Source: Candidatus Rhodoferax odensensis
Lineage (GTDB): Bacteria; Pseudomonadota; Gammaproteobacteria; Burkholderiales; Burkholderiaceae_C
Assembly (NCBI GenBank): GCA_016718405.1
Contig: JADKDJ010000038.1
Location: forward strand, 206,788 to 270,787
DNA length: 64,000 bases
Direction: 5' to 3'
Notes under the pieces: generated by a model
What the model was told of the DNA's origin: nothing
Databases searched by the model: none
Seen by the model: the letters and a program-made list of their open reading frames with translations, nothing else
Program-made: the position numbers and the translations under genes
Shown here: positions 1-7,695 of the stretch, one piece after another
Position numbering within the stretch: the first letter of the stretch is position 1
How the letters are laid out: every line of letters starts with the position of its first letter

Positions 1-1627
1 CAGTTTCGTTGGCGGCCACGGCGATCCAGCGCATGCGCTCGGCACTGTCCTCGGCCACGCGGCCGGGTGGCTGTGTCGCCGGCTTTCGCATACACCGTTG
101 GATGGCTGCAGGCAAGCCCCAGGCCTTGGCCACACCAACACCCAGCTCCTCGTAGCTCAGCCCCAAGACACTGGCCGACGCCAAGGCCTCGCCAACGGGG
201 TGTTGCCGGGCCGTGGTCTGCGCGCGGATGGCGGCGGCCTCCTCGGGGAAATAGAACTCCGCCAACAGGCGCCCCAGGTTCTGAAACATCGAACCGATGA
301 ACGCCTCCTCGGTGTCGCGCGCGCTCGGGCACAGTTCCCCGGCGATCGAGCCTGCCATGAGCGAGCGCAGGAACTCAGTCTTGAGCAGATTGGCGTGCGC
401 CTTGTCCTGCATGTGCTCGAGCAGCACCAGACTCAGTGCCATATTGCGAATACCGTTGAGGCCTACCAGGCTGACCGCACGCGAGACGGTGCTGATGGCG
501 CTGCCACGAGCATAGTGGGCACTGTTGACCAGGCGCAGCAGCTTGTTGGTCAGGGCAATGTCCTTCAGGATCTCGTTGGTGATGCTGCCGACACTTTCTT
601 TGTCCGAGCCGGCCATACCCTGGATACGCACCATCGAATCCGACATCGCGGGAAAGTCGGTCTTGTGACGCATGCGTCGCAGCAGGAAATCGAGCGTGCC
701 GCTGCCGGCCCCGACCTTTTCGGTTTCACCGCCCGCGCCGGGCGCGCCGGCGGTCTGCGCGGTCCATTTCGCCAACTCATCTCGGAACACTTGGGCACTG
801 ACATGGCGCTGCGCCGGCTCGCGCGCCAACGCGCGCATGGCAATGGCGCGCAGCCGGTCGTCAACCTCGCGAGGCAGATCGGCGGGCAACATCAGCTGCT
901 CATGCACCACCTGGTAGATCGCCCGGTAGGGGTCGCGCTCGGCAATCAGCGGTTTGCCGGCGAGCATTTCCGCCATCACGATCCCGGCCGAAAAGATGTC
1001 CATCGTCGGCGCCGGCGTGGCCCCGATGGCTGACTCGGGAGACATGTAGCCCGGCGTACCGCATCCGGCCGCCGCCGCCTGCCCCGCGGTAGCGCCGCTC
1101 ATCCGCTCGGCAATACCAAAGTCCATCACCAAAGCCTTGCCTGTCGCGTTGATCAGAATATTGCTGGGCTTAAGGTCACGGTGCACCACGCCCGCGGCAT
1201 GCGCCACCACCAGCGCATCGAGCACGTCGATCATGACCCGCACGGTGTCGGCCGCAGGCAGCGCGCCCTGTTTGCGAATCAGCTGGGCCAAGGTCTGGCC
1301 CGCCACATATTCAAACACCAGATAAGGCTGATGGTCTTGCACGTCGGCTTCGAACACTGGCACGATGTTGGCGTGCGTGAGTCGGCTCACGCTGCGCGCT
1401 TCCTGCAGCCACTGTGCCAGCGCCTGGCCGTCCACCCCTTGATTGCCGCGCATGATCTTGATCGCCACCTCGCGCTCAAGTCTCGGATCAAACGCCAGCC
1501 AGACCATCGACTGCGCCCCCTGACCCAACACCTTGCGTAGCTCAAAACGACCCAGCATGGCCCCTTGCGCCAGCGTCTTGCCAGAACGCATGCGCCGAAC
1601 CGTGGATAAAGGGGAGAAGTCGGTCAT
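1..1627 (-). CDS. Ser/Thr protein kinase fused to HDOD domain (C-terminus cut by window edge)
   Basis: The reading frame is open from an ATG at 1627 to the left edge, about 542 residues, so the C-terminus is missing. The N-terminal part is a Hanks-type kinase: ATP lysine in VAIKIM (about residue 57), catalytic HRDLKPSN (Asp about 151), a DFGI magnesium loop and a GTPGYMSPE activation segment. A linker follows, then an HDOD domain (about residues 300-500) with LRLVNSAHYARG and AVSLVGLNGIRNMALS. HDOD is a catalytically dead relative of HD phosphohydrolases found in signalling proteins. The inferred role is cytoplasmic signalling; the substrate is unknown. The domain calls are firm. Confidence 0.9.
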   Translation of the reverse strand, partial: MTDFSPLSTVRRMRSGKTLAQGAMLGRFELRKVLGQGAQSMVWLAFDPRLEREVAIKIMRGNQGVDGQALAQWLQEARSVSRLTHANIVPVFEADVQDHQPYLVFEYVAGQTLAQLIRKQGALPAADTVRVMIDVLDALVVAHAAGVVHRDLKPSNILINATGKALVMDFGIAERMSGATAGQAAAAGCGTPGYMSPESAIGATPAPTMDIFSAGIVMAEMLAGKPLIAERDPYRAIYQVVHEQLMLPADLPREVDDRLRAIAMRALAREPAQRHVSAQVFRDELAKWTAQTAGAPGAGGETEKVGAGSGTLDFLLRRMRHKTDFPAMSDSMVRIQGMAGSDKESVGSITNEILKDIALTNKLLRLVNSAHYARGSAISTVSRAVSLVGLNGIRNMALSLVLLEHMQDKAHANLLKTEFLRSLMAGSIAGELCPSARDTEEAFIGSMFQNLGRLLAEFYFPEEAAAIRAQTTARQHPVGEALASASVLGLSYEELGVGVAKAWGLPAAIQRCMRKPATQPPGRVAEDSAERMRWIAVAANET

Positions 1628-1712
1628 GACTCGATAAGCAGGCAGAGGTGGGTGCGTGTCATCAGCAGTATGACACCACCGCGCGCCAGCCGCGCGACCG
1701 ACCGCGCCGCGG

Positions 1713-2429
1713 CTACTTCAACTGAACCGAGCCCGACACCGACACCATGATGGTGGTCTTGCCCGCTTCCACCGGTATCGGCTCATCGGAAGCAAACGAC
1801 TTCGCTGCCATCGCCATCGCGCGTTGTCGTGGCTGTGGCCCGTGGTCGTTGGCATTCACCGCCACCTCACGCAAGGTGAAGGACGCGAACCCGAAGCTCT
1901 TGGCAATCTCGCCAGCGCGTGCCTTGAAGCGGTCAATCGCCACGCCTTGCGCGTCGGCCTCGGCGCGCAGTCGCTGCTCACGGCTGAGCGCGAAGGTCAC
2001 GCTCGCCACGCTCAAGCTCTGGATGCGCGCCGCCGTTGCGCCGATGCGGGCGAAGTCACGCCCCTCCAGGGCCAGGTCAACCGTGCCCTGCCAGCCATTG
2101 ATCTTGCCGTCGCGCCCGTAGCGCGGGCCAAGACTGAATTGACCCGTTCGCACCTCCATTTGCCCCGGCTGGGCAGCCTTCTTGGCCTCGGTCAGGCCGG
2201 CATCGAGCGCCGACTTGAGCTGCGCCTGAACACTGGCCGCATCGGAGCCGTCGCGAGAGGTGCTAAGCCTGATCACCAGCAAATCCTGCGCGACGTCAAC
2301 GACCTCGTTGGCACTGAGTTGAATCACGTTCTGAACCGGCACCGGGGCGGCGGCCGTCGGTTGACACCACGCCGTCGCACACAGCAGCCAGGCACTGACG
2401 CCGACACCCATCAAGCGGTTTGTTCTCAC
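1713..2429 (-). CDS. SIMPL domain (DUF541) periplasmic protein
   Basis: 238 residues with a GTG start preceded by an AAGG-type ribosome site. A signal peptide (hydrophobic stretch to about residue 21, then an AWCQP region) points to export. The mature part is one SIMPL/DUF541 domain: an oscillin-like VDLALEGRDFARIGATAARIQ core, a central FALSREQRLRAEADA helix, and a C-terminal strand ending in the VSVSGSVQLK type seen in this family. The function of SIMPL proteins is poorly defined; they are linked to the cell envelope and oxidative stress. A downstream ATG at residue 7 is an alternative start. Confidence 0.8.
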   Translation of the reverse strand: MRTNRLMGVGVSAWLLCATAWCQPTAAAPVPVQNVIQLSANEVVDVAQDLLVIRLSTSRDGSDAASVQAQLKSALDAGLTEAKKAAQPGQMEVRTGQFSLGPRYGRDGKINGWQGTVDLALEGRDFARIGATAARIQSLSVASVTFALSREQRLRAEADAQGVAIDRFKARAGEIAKSFGFASFTLREVAVNANDHGPQPRQRAMAMAAKSFASDEPIPVEAGKTTIMVSVSGSVQLK

Positions 2430-2482
2430 CTTGCATCCCTTCAGAAAGTGACCCTAGCCCGATTGTGCCCAAAGCTGGAGCC

Positions 2483-2803
2483 TCACTCAGCGGGCCGACG
2501 GCGGGCGTCGCGCTCCCCACCCTCGCGCTGCAGCAGGCGCAGCTGTTCGCGCAGCTGCGCGCGCTGTTCGAGCGTGAGCCGCCGCGGCACCGGTTCTGCG
2601 CCAGCGCTGGGCTGCTCATCAGCGGTCGTGGTCGGGCGCGGGCGCACGGCATCGCGCAACAACGCGCGGCGCAGCTCCCGCTTGGCTGAGGGCTCCAGCG
2701 GATCCGCTGGTACGCCAGGCTCTGCTGCCCCGCCAGACGTGACGGCGCACGCCGCCGCGGCAGCGGTGCCAAGCAGAACAAGGGCGGCGAAGGGTTTGAA
2801 CAT
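2483..2803 (-). CDS. Small secreted or lipid-modified protein of unknown function
   Basis: 106 residues when started at the ATG at 2803, which has a strong purine-rich ribosome site (AGAAGGAAG) just upstream; a longer frame back to 2884 lacks one. The N-terminus MFKPFAALVLLGTAAAAACAV is a signal peptide with a cysteine at a plausible lipobox position, although the residues before it are AAA rather than the usual L-A/S-G/A. The rest is low complexity, ending in an Arg/Glu/Leu-rich segment that could form a coiled coil. No family recognised. Confidence 0.55.
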   Translation of the reverse strand: MFKPFAALVLLGTAAAAACAVTSGGAAEPGVPADPLEPSAKRELRRALLRDAVRPRPTTTADEQPSAGAEPVPRRLTLEQRAQLREQLRLLQREGGERDARRRPAE

Positions 2804-2882
2804 GGTCGTGCTTCCTTCTGACCCCCCAGACTTTAGTGGGCAATGACGTGCCGATCTGTACGTCCTTGCATTTCCGGGCAAC

Positions 2883-2962
2883 ATTTGTAACAGTGTGTCA
2901 CTTGCGCCAGGTCAAACCCGAAAAAACGGCGAGCGCCCTGCAAAATCGGGCTTGTTACAAAT
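2883..2962. promoter_or_regulatory. Inverted ATTTGTAACA sites flanking the ompR promoter region
   Basis: The 10-mer ATTTGTAACA at 2883-2892 recurs exactly as its reverse complement at 2953-2962, just upstream of the ompR start. Each contains GTTACA on one strand, the half-site core known for E. coli OmpR. Placement between ompR and the divergent secreted-protein gene suggests autoregulation or control of both, which is inference. Confidence 0.4.
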
Positions 2963-2974
2963 TCAAGATCCATC

Positions 2975-3706
2975 ATGAATCAGACCGCCGGCAAACTTGA
3001 CAAGATCATCGTCGTGGACGACGACGCGCGCATCCGCGACCTACTTCGGCGCTACCTGGCGCAAGAAGGCTTCGAGGTCTTTCAGGCTGAAGACGGCAAG
3101 GCGCTGACACGCATCCTGACGCGTGACACGGTCGACCTGATCGTGCTCGACCTGATGATGCCCGGCGAGGACGGCTTGTCGATCTGTCGGCGTTTGCGCG
3201 CCAACAACGATCGCACGCCCATCATCATGCTGACGGCCAAGGGCGAGGACGTCGACCGCATTGTCGGACTGGAAGTCGGCGCCGACGATTACCTGGCCAA
3301 ACCGTTCAACCCACGCGAGCTACTGGCGCGCATTCATGCGGTGTTGCGTCGGCGACCCTCGTTGGAAGCGCCCGGCGCACCGGCGGGCGACAACGAAGTG
3401 GTGACCTTCGGTCCGTTCACTTTTGACATGGGCGCGCGTGCGCTGCGCAAAGACCAGGGCGATTTGCCCCTGACCACCGGCGAGTTTGCCATGCTCAAGG
3501 CGCTGGTGCGCCACCCGCGTGTACCGCTGTCACGCGAAAAACTGGCACAGTTGGCGCGGGGTCGGGAATTCGAACCGTTCGACCGCAGCCTCGATGTGCA
3601 AGTGTCGAGATTACGCAAACTGGTGGAGACAGATCCCGCGACGCCACGCTACATCCAGACCGTTTGGGGTGTTGGGTACGTCTTCATTCCGGACGGCGTC
3701 GGTTGA
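2975..3706 (+). CDS. ompR: OmpR-family two-component response regulator
   Basis: 243 residues. The receiver domain (about 10-125) has the acidic triplet DDD at 15-17, the phosphoacceptor Asp59 in VLDLMMPG, Thr in MLTAKG and Lys in LAKPF. A winged-helix Trans_reg_C domain (about 145-238) ends with the family-typical YIQTVWGVGYVF. It is followed directly by the sensor kinase gene with a one-base overlap (TGATG), so the two are one operon. The role by family is control of outer-membrane porins and osmotic response. Inverted GTTACA-type sites lie upstream. Confidence 0.95.
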   Translation: MNQTAGKLDKIIVVDDDARIRDLLRRYLAQEGFEVFQAEDGKALTRILTRDTVDLIVLDLMMPGEDGLSICRRLRANNDRTPIIMLTAKGEDVDRIVGLEVGADDYLAKPFNPRELLARIHAVLRRRPSLEAPGAPAGDNEVVTFGPFTFDMGARALRKDQGDLPLTTGEFAMLKALVRHPRVPLSREKLAQLARGREFEPFDRSLDVQVSRLRKLVETDPATPRYIQTVWGVGYVFIPDGVG

Positions 3707-5133
3707 TGCCCTCAGGCAGTCAACGCAGCTCCATCACGGAGGTCAGCAGCCCGGCACCGCTGGGCACCATGCCGGCCGAGCTCAGCCGCGCGCCAAAGCG
3801 GGTTGGCCTGAGCCTGTTCTGGCGCACCTTCTTTCTGCTCGCCTTGTTGCTGCTGGGCAGCATACTGGCCTGGCTGCAAACGCTGCGCGCGCTGGACTTT
3901 GAACCGCGTGCGATCCAGACCTCTCAACAGATTGCCTCGCTGGTCAATCTGAGCCGCGCCGCCCTGATGCATGCCGACTCGATCGCGCGGGTGTCCTTGC
4001 TCAAGACCATGACCGACCAGGAAAGCGTGCGCATTGTTCCGCGCGAGCCGGGCGACCGCTACGAGCCCTTCAACACCGACGCCTTGGGTCGGCGCATCGC
4101 GCGCGAACTAAGCTCCCGATTGGGGCCTGGCACGGTGGTTGCCAACAGCGTCAACGGGCAAGAGGGCCTGTGGGTTGGCTTTGTCATGGACGACGACACC
4201 TACTGGATGCAAACCGACCGCGCCCGCTTCAACCAGACCGGCGGCAAGACCTGGATGATCTGGCTGGCCACCGCGGCCCTGCTCTCCCTGGCCGGCGCCG
4301 CACTGATTGCCCGCCTGATCAACCGGCCGCTGAAGCAATTGTCCTTTGCCGCCAGCCGCGTGCGCGAGGGTGACTTCGAGGCCAGCAGCCTGGACGAAAA
4401 CGTCGCCACCAGCGAAATCCGGGCCGTCAACATCGGTTTCAATCGCATGACGCAAAAGCTCGCCAAGATCGAGCAAGACCGCGCCGTCATGCTCGCCGGT
4501 ATCTCGCACGACCTGCGCACGCCACTGGCTAGGCTTCGCCTCGAAACCGAACTCAGCGTGACTGATGTCGAGGCGCGCACCCACATGGTGGCCGATATTG
4601 CGCAGCTTGACGCCATCATCGACAAGTTCTTGGACTATGCGCGCCCGGGCACCATGGAACTGGTACCAGTGCGTGTGCGCGAGGTGCTGGAGACCTGCCT
4701 GTTTGCACTCAAGGACCGCAACGACGTACAGTTCAACGTCAGCGTCCCCGATGACTTGTTGGTGCTGGCCGACGACGTAGAGCTCGGTCGCGTGCTGACC
4801 AATCTGCTGGAGAACGCACGCCGCTACGGCAAGTCGGTCGATACCGGCATTGCCGTGATCGACATAGTGGCCAAGGCACGCGATCGCTGGGTGCTGATTC
4901 GGGTGCGCGATCACGGCATGGGCGTGTCACAGGAGCAACTCAATAACCTGACCACGCCGTTCTACCGCGGCGAAGCCGCGCGCACCGCCGCCAAGGGCGC
5001 GGGCTTGGGGCTGGCCATCGTCGAGAAGACCGTTACCCGGATGGGGGGCGGCTTCGTGCTGAGCAACAGCTCCACCGGCGGCCTGTCGGCCCTGCTCAAA
5101 CTGCAGCGCGCGCCACACAGTTCGATTCGTTGA
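3706..5133 (+). CDS. envZ: EnvZ-type osmosensor histidine kinase
   Basis: 475 residues from the ATG at 3706, whose A is the last base of the ompR stop; an upstream start at 3664 would lie inside ompR. Layout: N-terminal tail, TM1 (about 36-57), periplasmic segment, TM2 (about 182-202), HAMP, HisKA with phosphorylated His about 268 in GISHDLRTPLARL, and HATPase_c with N box LLENARRY and G boxes DHGMGVSQ and GAGLGLAIVEK. Inner-membrane partner of the upstream OmpR. Confidence 0.93.
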   Translation: MPSGSQRSSITEVSSPAPLGTMPAELSRAPKRVGLSLFWRTFFLLALLLLGSILAWLQTLRALDFEPRAIQTSQQIASLVNLSRAALMHADSIARVSLLKTMTDQESVRIVPREPGDRYEPFNTDALGRRIARELSSRLGPGTVVANSVNGQEGLWVGFVMDDDTYWMQTDRARFNQTGGKTWMIWLATAALLSLAGAALIARLINRPLKQLSFAASRVREGDFEASSLDENVATSEIRAVNIGFNRMTQKLAKIEQDRAVMLAGISHDLRTPLARLRLETELSVTDVEARTHMVADIAQLDAIIDKFLDYARPGTMELVPVRVREVLETCLFALKDRNDVQFNVSVPDDLLVLADDVELGRVLTNLLENARRYGKSVDTGIAVIDIVAKARDRWVLIRVRDHGMGVSQEQLNNLTTPFYRGEAARTAAKGAGLGLAIVEKTVTRMGGGFVLSNSSTGGLSALLKLQRAPHSSIR

Positions 5134-5181
5134 GCCCGTGGCGCTCTTGGGTACGGTGCGCGTGGGCGTGCGCAGCCGCCG

Positions 5182-5685
5182 TCAGCGTGCCGTCGTCAGC
5201 GCGAGCATGACCACAGCCCGCGCCTCGATTGCTGTGCCCTGCCCCACCGGCCCGAGCTTTTCTGCCGTCTTCGCTTTCACATTGACCTGCCCCAAAGACA
5301 CCCCCAGCGCTTGAGCCAGGCATTGGCACATGGCGGCGCGATGCGGCGCCAACCTGGGCGCTTGCGCCACCACCGTGCTGTCAACGTTGCCAATCTCGTA
5401 GCCTTCGGCGCGTACGCGACGCGCCGCCTCGGCCAGCAACACCATCGAGTCGGCACCGGAAAAACGCGCATCGGTATCCGGAAACAGCGTACCGATGTCG
5501 CCCAGCGCTGCCGCACCCAGCAGCGCATCGGTGATCGCGTGCGCCAGCACATCGGCATCCGAGTGTCCCAGCAGGCCCAGGTGATAAGGAACGGTGACCC
5601 CGCCAATCACCAGACTGCGCCCCGGCACCAACGCGTGGATGTCCCAGCCTTCACCGATTCTGAATGTCATGGGATTCAGATTCAA
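5182..5685 (-). CDS. ispF: 2-C-methyl-D-erythritol 2,4-cyclodiphosphate synthase
   Basis: 167 residues, or 162 from the second Met at 5670, which matches the usual family length better. IspF cyclises CDP-ME-2-phosphate to MEcPP in the non-mevalonate isoprenoid pathway. The zinc-site motif GWDIHAL is near the N-terminus, LLGHSDADVLAHAITDALLGA follows, and the C-terminal KAKTAEKLG segment is intact. It is last in the operon ispD-mntA-hepT-ispF and starts only a few bases after the hepT stop, so it probably depends on the same transcript. Convergent with envZ. Confidence 0.95.
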   Translation of the reverse strand: MNLNPMTFRIGEGWDIHALVPGRSLVIGGVTVPYHLGLLGHSDADVLAHAITDALLGAAALGDIGTLFPDTDARFSGADSMVLLAEAARRVRAEGYEIGNVDSTVVAQAPRLAPHRAAMCQCLAQALGVSLGQVNVKAKTAEKLGPVGQGTAIEARAVVMLALTTAR

Positions 5686-5688
5686 GAT

Positions 5689-6195
5689 TCATGCCTTTGG
5701 CGTCGGGGTAACTGCCCGCGCCGTCAGCAGCCGCCCAGCTTCCGCCACGCAGCGGCGGGCTGCGGCGACCAGAGCCGGCACGAAAGCGTGACCACTTCGC
5801 AGCGCACTGCTCAAAACCGCCAAGTCTTCAATGTACTCGTGCACCATTTGATTTCTAAGGCGGCGCATTTCCATCCAGCCATCGGCAGACTGGATAAAGC
5901 CAAATCGTTCAGCCTTGTCCAGGTTGTCGATCGCCGGGCCTGGCATCTCCCCCAAGGCGGCCAACAAAGCTGGCAGCAATTTGTCGCCGACTGTATCCTG
6001 CAAACGCCCAAATCGAGAAACAAATGCGTCCAGACGTTCAGCCAGGATCGGGTCGAGCTCAATCTTTTTCGCCTCTTCGATCGTGAAAAGGTTGCTGAAC
6101 AAACGGCCGTCGGTGTCAAGCAAGTGACGGCATTCCTTGTCTGTCACACGGGCCAAGAATTCGAGTCGTGCAGTTTGAGATGCCGTGATCTTCAT
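5689..6195 (-). CDS. hepT: HepT-like HEPN ribonuclease toxin
   Basis: 168 residues starting at the ATG at 6195, which overlaps the stop of the antitoxin gene by 4 bases (ATGA). It carries the HEPN RNase signature RX4HXY as RNQMVHEY (Arg114, His119, Tyr121). In characterised HepT toxins Arg/His form the RNase site and the Tyr is AMPylated by MntA. The protein is somewhat longer than the usual 130-145 residues, with an extra C-terminal segment after about residue 130. GC looks lower than in flanking genes, which suggests acquisition. The pair resembles Haemophilus HI0074/HI0073. Confidence 0.85.
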   Translation of the reverse strand: MKITASQTARLEFLARVTDKECRHLLDTDGRLFSNLFTIEEAKKIELDPILAERLDAFVSRFGRLQDTVGDKLLPALLAALGEMPGPAIDNLDKAERFGFIQSADGWMEMRRLRNQMVHEYIEDLAVLSSALRSGHAFVPALVAAARRCVAEAGRLLTARAVTPTPKA

Positions 6196-6491
6196 AAGCG
6201 GATGCCCTCGGTAAGTGCAATGGCGTGTATGGGCAACATAAGCAAGTTCGGCGCCTTGATCACCACGTCCACCTTGCGGCCGTACATGGCACGAGATACA
6301 CGCGCACCCAGACGGGCGGAAAGCTGAGCGGGCTCTGCCACGGCTTCGTCCAACTCCAGCAACAGGTCCACATCGCCGCCCCGAGCATCGTCGCGCACCC
6401 GCGAGCCAAACAGCCAGACCCGCGCTGTGGCCCCCGCGAGCTGGGTGGCTCCCTGGCGGATCGCGATGGCTTGTTCGGGTGTGATGCGCAT
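6192..6491 (-). CDS. mntA: MntA-like minimal nucleotidyltransferase antitoxin
   Basis: 99 residues. The minimal nucleotidyltransferase fold is complete: GSRVRDDARGGDVD gives Gly29-Ser30 and Asp40-X-Asp42, and Asp75 in KVDVV is the third catalytic carboxylate. In the type VII MntA-HepT system this enzyme transfers AMP to the tyrosine of the HepT RX4HXY motif and so neutralises the toxin. The start ATG shares one base with the ispD stop (TAATG) and its own stop overlaps hepT by 4 bases, so the module is wired by coupled translation into the isoprenoid operon. Confidence 0.87.
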   Translation of the reverse strand: MRITPEQAIAIRQGATQLAGATARVWLFGSRVRDDARGGDVDLLLELDEAVAEPAQLSARLGARVSRAMYGRKVDVVIKAPNLLMLPIHAIALTEGIRL

Positions 6492-7204
6492 TATTGCGAC
6501 ATTGTGCGCGCTGACAGCAGCGCCTGCGCCAGCGCAAAGTCGGCCGCGTAGGTGACCTTGAAGTTCTGCGCGCTGCCCATCACCAGCTTGGGCGCCAGGC
6601 CCATCTGCTCAATGGCGCTGGACTCGTCAGTGACGACCTCGCTCGCTTGCTTCAACGCCTGCGTCAAGGTGCCAAGGCGAAACATCTGGGGCGTCTGGGC
6701 CAGCCATTTATCGGCACGCGCCACCGTTGCTGCCACCCGGCCGGCCACCTCCTGTTTAAGCGTGTCCGGCAAAGGCAGCGCCAGCAAGCCGCCAACGGCA
6801 TCGTCTTGGCAAGCGTCGATCAAGCCGTTGATCTGCGCAGGTGTCACCAGGCAACGCGCAGCGTCGTGCACCAGCACCCAGTCCTGCGGGTGGGCACCCG
6901 CCGCGGCCAACCAATTCAAGCCATTCAATACGCTCGCCGCCCTTGTCGGACCTCCACAGTCAGCTACTGAAACGGTAGCAAATGAGCAAGGCACAAAGCC
7001 ATCCCCCCGCGCCACCACCACCACCACGCCAGCCAGGCGCGACACCGCGGCAAACGCTTGCAGCGTATGCAAGACCATCGGCTGGCCCGCCAGCACCTGA
7101 TACTGCTTCGGGCCAGCCGCCCCCGCACGCGAACCCGACCCCGCGCACGGGATCAGTCCCCATAGGCGGGGTTTGTCAGTCGAGATCGGGTTGCGCTGAG
7201 TCAT
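6491..7204 (-). CDS. ispD: 2-C-methyl-D-erythritol 4-phosphate cytidylyltransferase
   Basis: 237 residues from the ATG at 7204. IspD joins CTP to MEP in the non-mevalonate isoprenoid pathway. Seen: nucleotide-binding PCAGSGSRAGAAGPKQY, the GGPTRAASVLNGL loop, VHDAARCLV, and near the C-terminus QTPQMFR and VTDESSAIE. The frame is open upstream to 7477, but that stretch is not IspD-like. First gene of the ispD-mntA-hepT-ispF operon; bacteria often carry ispD and ispF adjacent or fused, so the two intervening genes are an insertion in the usual arrangement. Confidence 0.94.
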   Translation of the reverse strand: MTQRNPISTDKPRLWGLIPCAGSGSRAGAAGPKQYQVLAGQPMVLHTLQAFAAVSRLAGVVVVVARGDGFVPCSFATVSVADCGGPTRAASVLNGLNWLAAAGAHPQDWVLVHDAARCLVTPAQINGLIDACQDDAVGGLLALPLPDTLKQEVAGRVAATVARADKWLAQTPQMFRLGTLTQALKQASEVVTDESSAIEQMGLAPKLVMGSAQNFKVTYAADFALAQALLSARTMSQ

Positions 7205-7244
7205 ATGCGAAGTGCGAATTCTAGGTCGGTTAAGCTGAGCCACT

Positions 7245-7568
7245 ATGTTTGCCTTGCTGATGCTGTTCCCATTTGTGGCCCCGATCCTGTGTTTGGTTGT
7301 TGCGCCGGTGTTCGTCAGCGATCGGTTTGGCAGTAAGGACCGGATGACCAAGTTCCTTCGATGCGTGGCGGGGCTATCGTTCCTATTCATGCCAATCGGA
7401 TGGGGAACCGAGGGATTCGGCTTGTTCCTCCCGTGGTGGCTTGGCTTGCTCTTTGGCCCAAGGGAAACCAACTTCATCCTTGACTTGGCCCTCGTCGCGC
7501 TAGCCTACATCGTGCTGGTCAGCGCGGTGTTTGCCTTGCTCAAGAAGCCCGCTCCTTGGCTGGAATAG
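7245..7568 (+). CDS. Small multi-pass membrane protein, unknown function
   Basis: 107 residues with three or four hydrophobic segments (about 2-22, 41-55, 60-70 and 82-101) separated by short charged loops, consistent with an inner-membrane protein. It is divergent from ispD with 40 bp between starts. Base composition is visibly less GC-rich than neighbours. A hairpin at 7634-7662 followed by TTTT may end its transcript. No family recognised; codon structure and hydrophobic pattern support a real gene only moderately. Confidence 0.5.
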   Translation: MFALLMLFPFVAPILCLVVAPVFVSDRFGSKDRMTKFLRCVAGLSFLFMPIGWGTEGFGLFLPWWLGLLFGPRETNFILDLALVALAYIVLVSAVFALLKKPAPWLE

Positions 7569-7633
7569 AACCGACTCCCGTACTCAAGCCGAAATAGAAT
7601 CGAGTCTGGACCCGCCACTGAGCTGACTCTTCC

Positions 7634-7666
7634 ACACCCCCCACCATCGCCGTGAGGGGTGTTTTC
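7634..7666 (+). terminator. Possible hairpin terminator before mfd
   Basis: ACACCCC at 7634-7640 pairs with GGGGTGT at 7656-7662 and is followed by a short T run. The loop is long (15 bases) and the T tract short, so this is a weak candidate. Confidence 0.35.
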
Positions 7667-7695
7667 CATTGGTGCCCGCGCACACCCACTCTCTC

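Noticed and set aside
98..1033. Long open frame on the plus strand opposite the kinase gene
   Set aside because: It is a shadow of the minus-strand kinase-HDOD gene, whose motifs are unmistakable; the plus-strand translation has no recognisable features.
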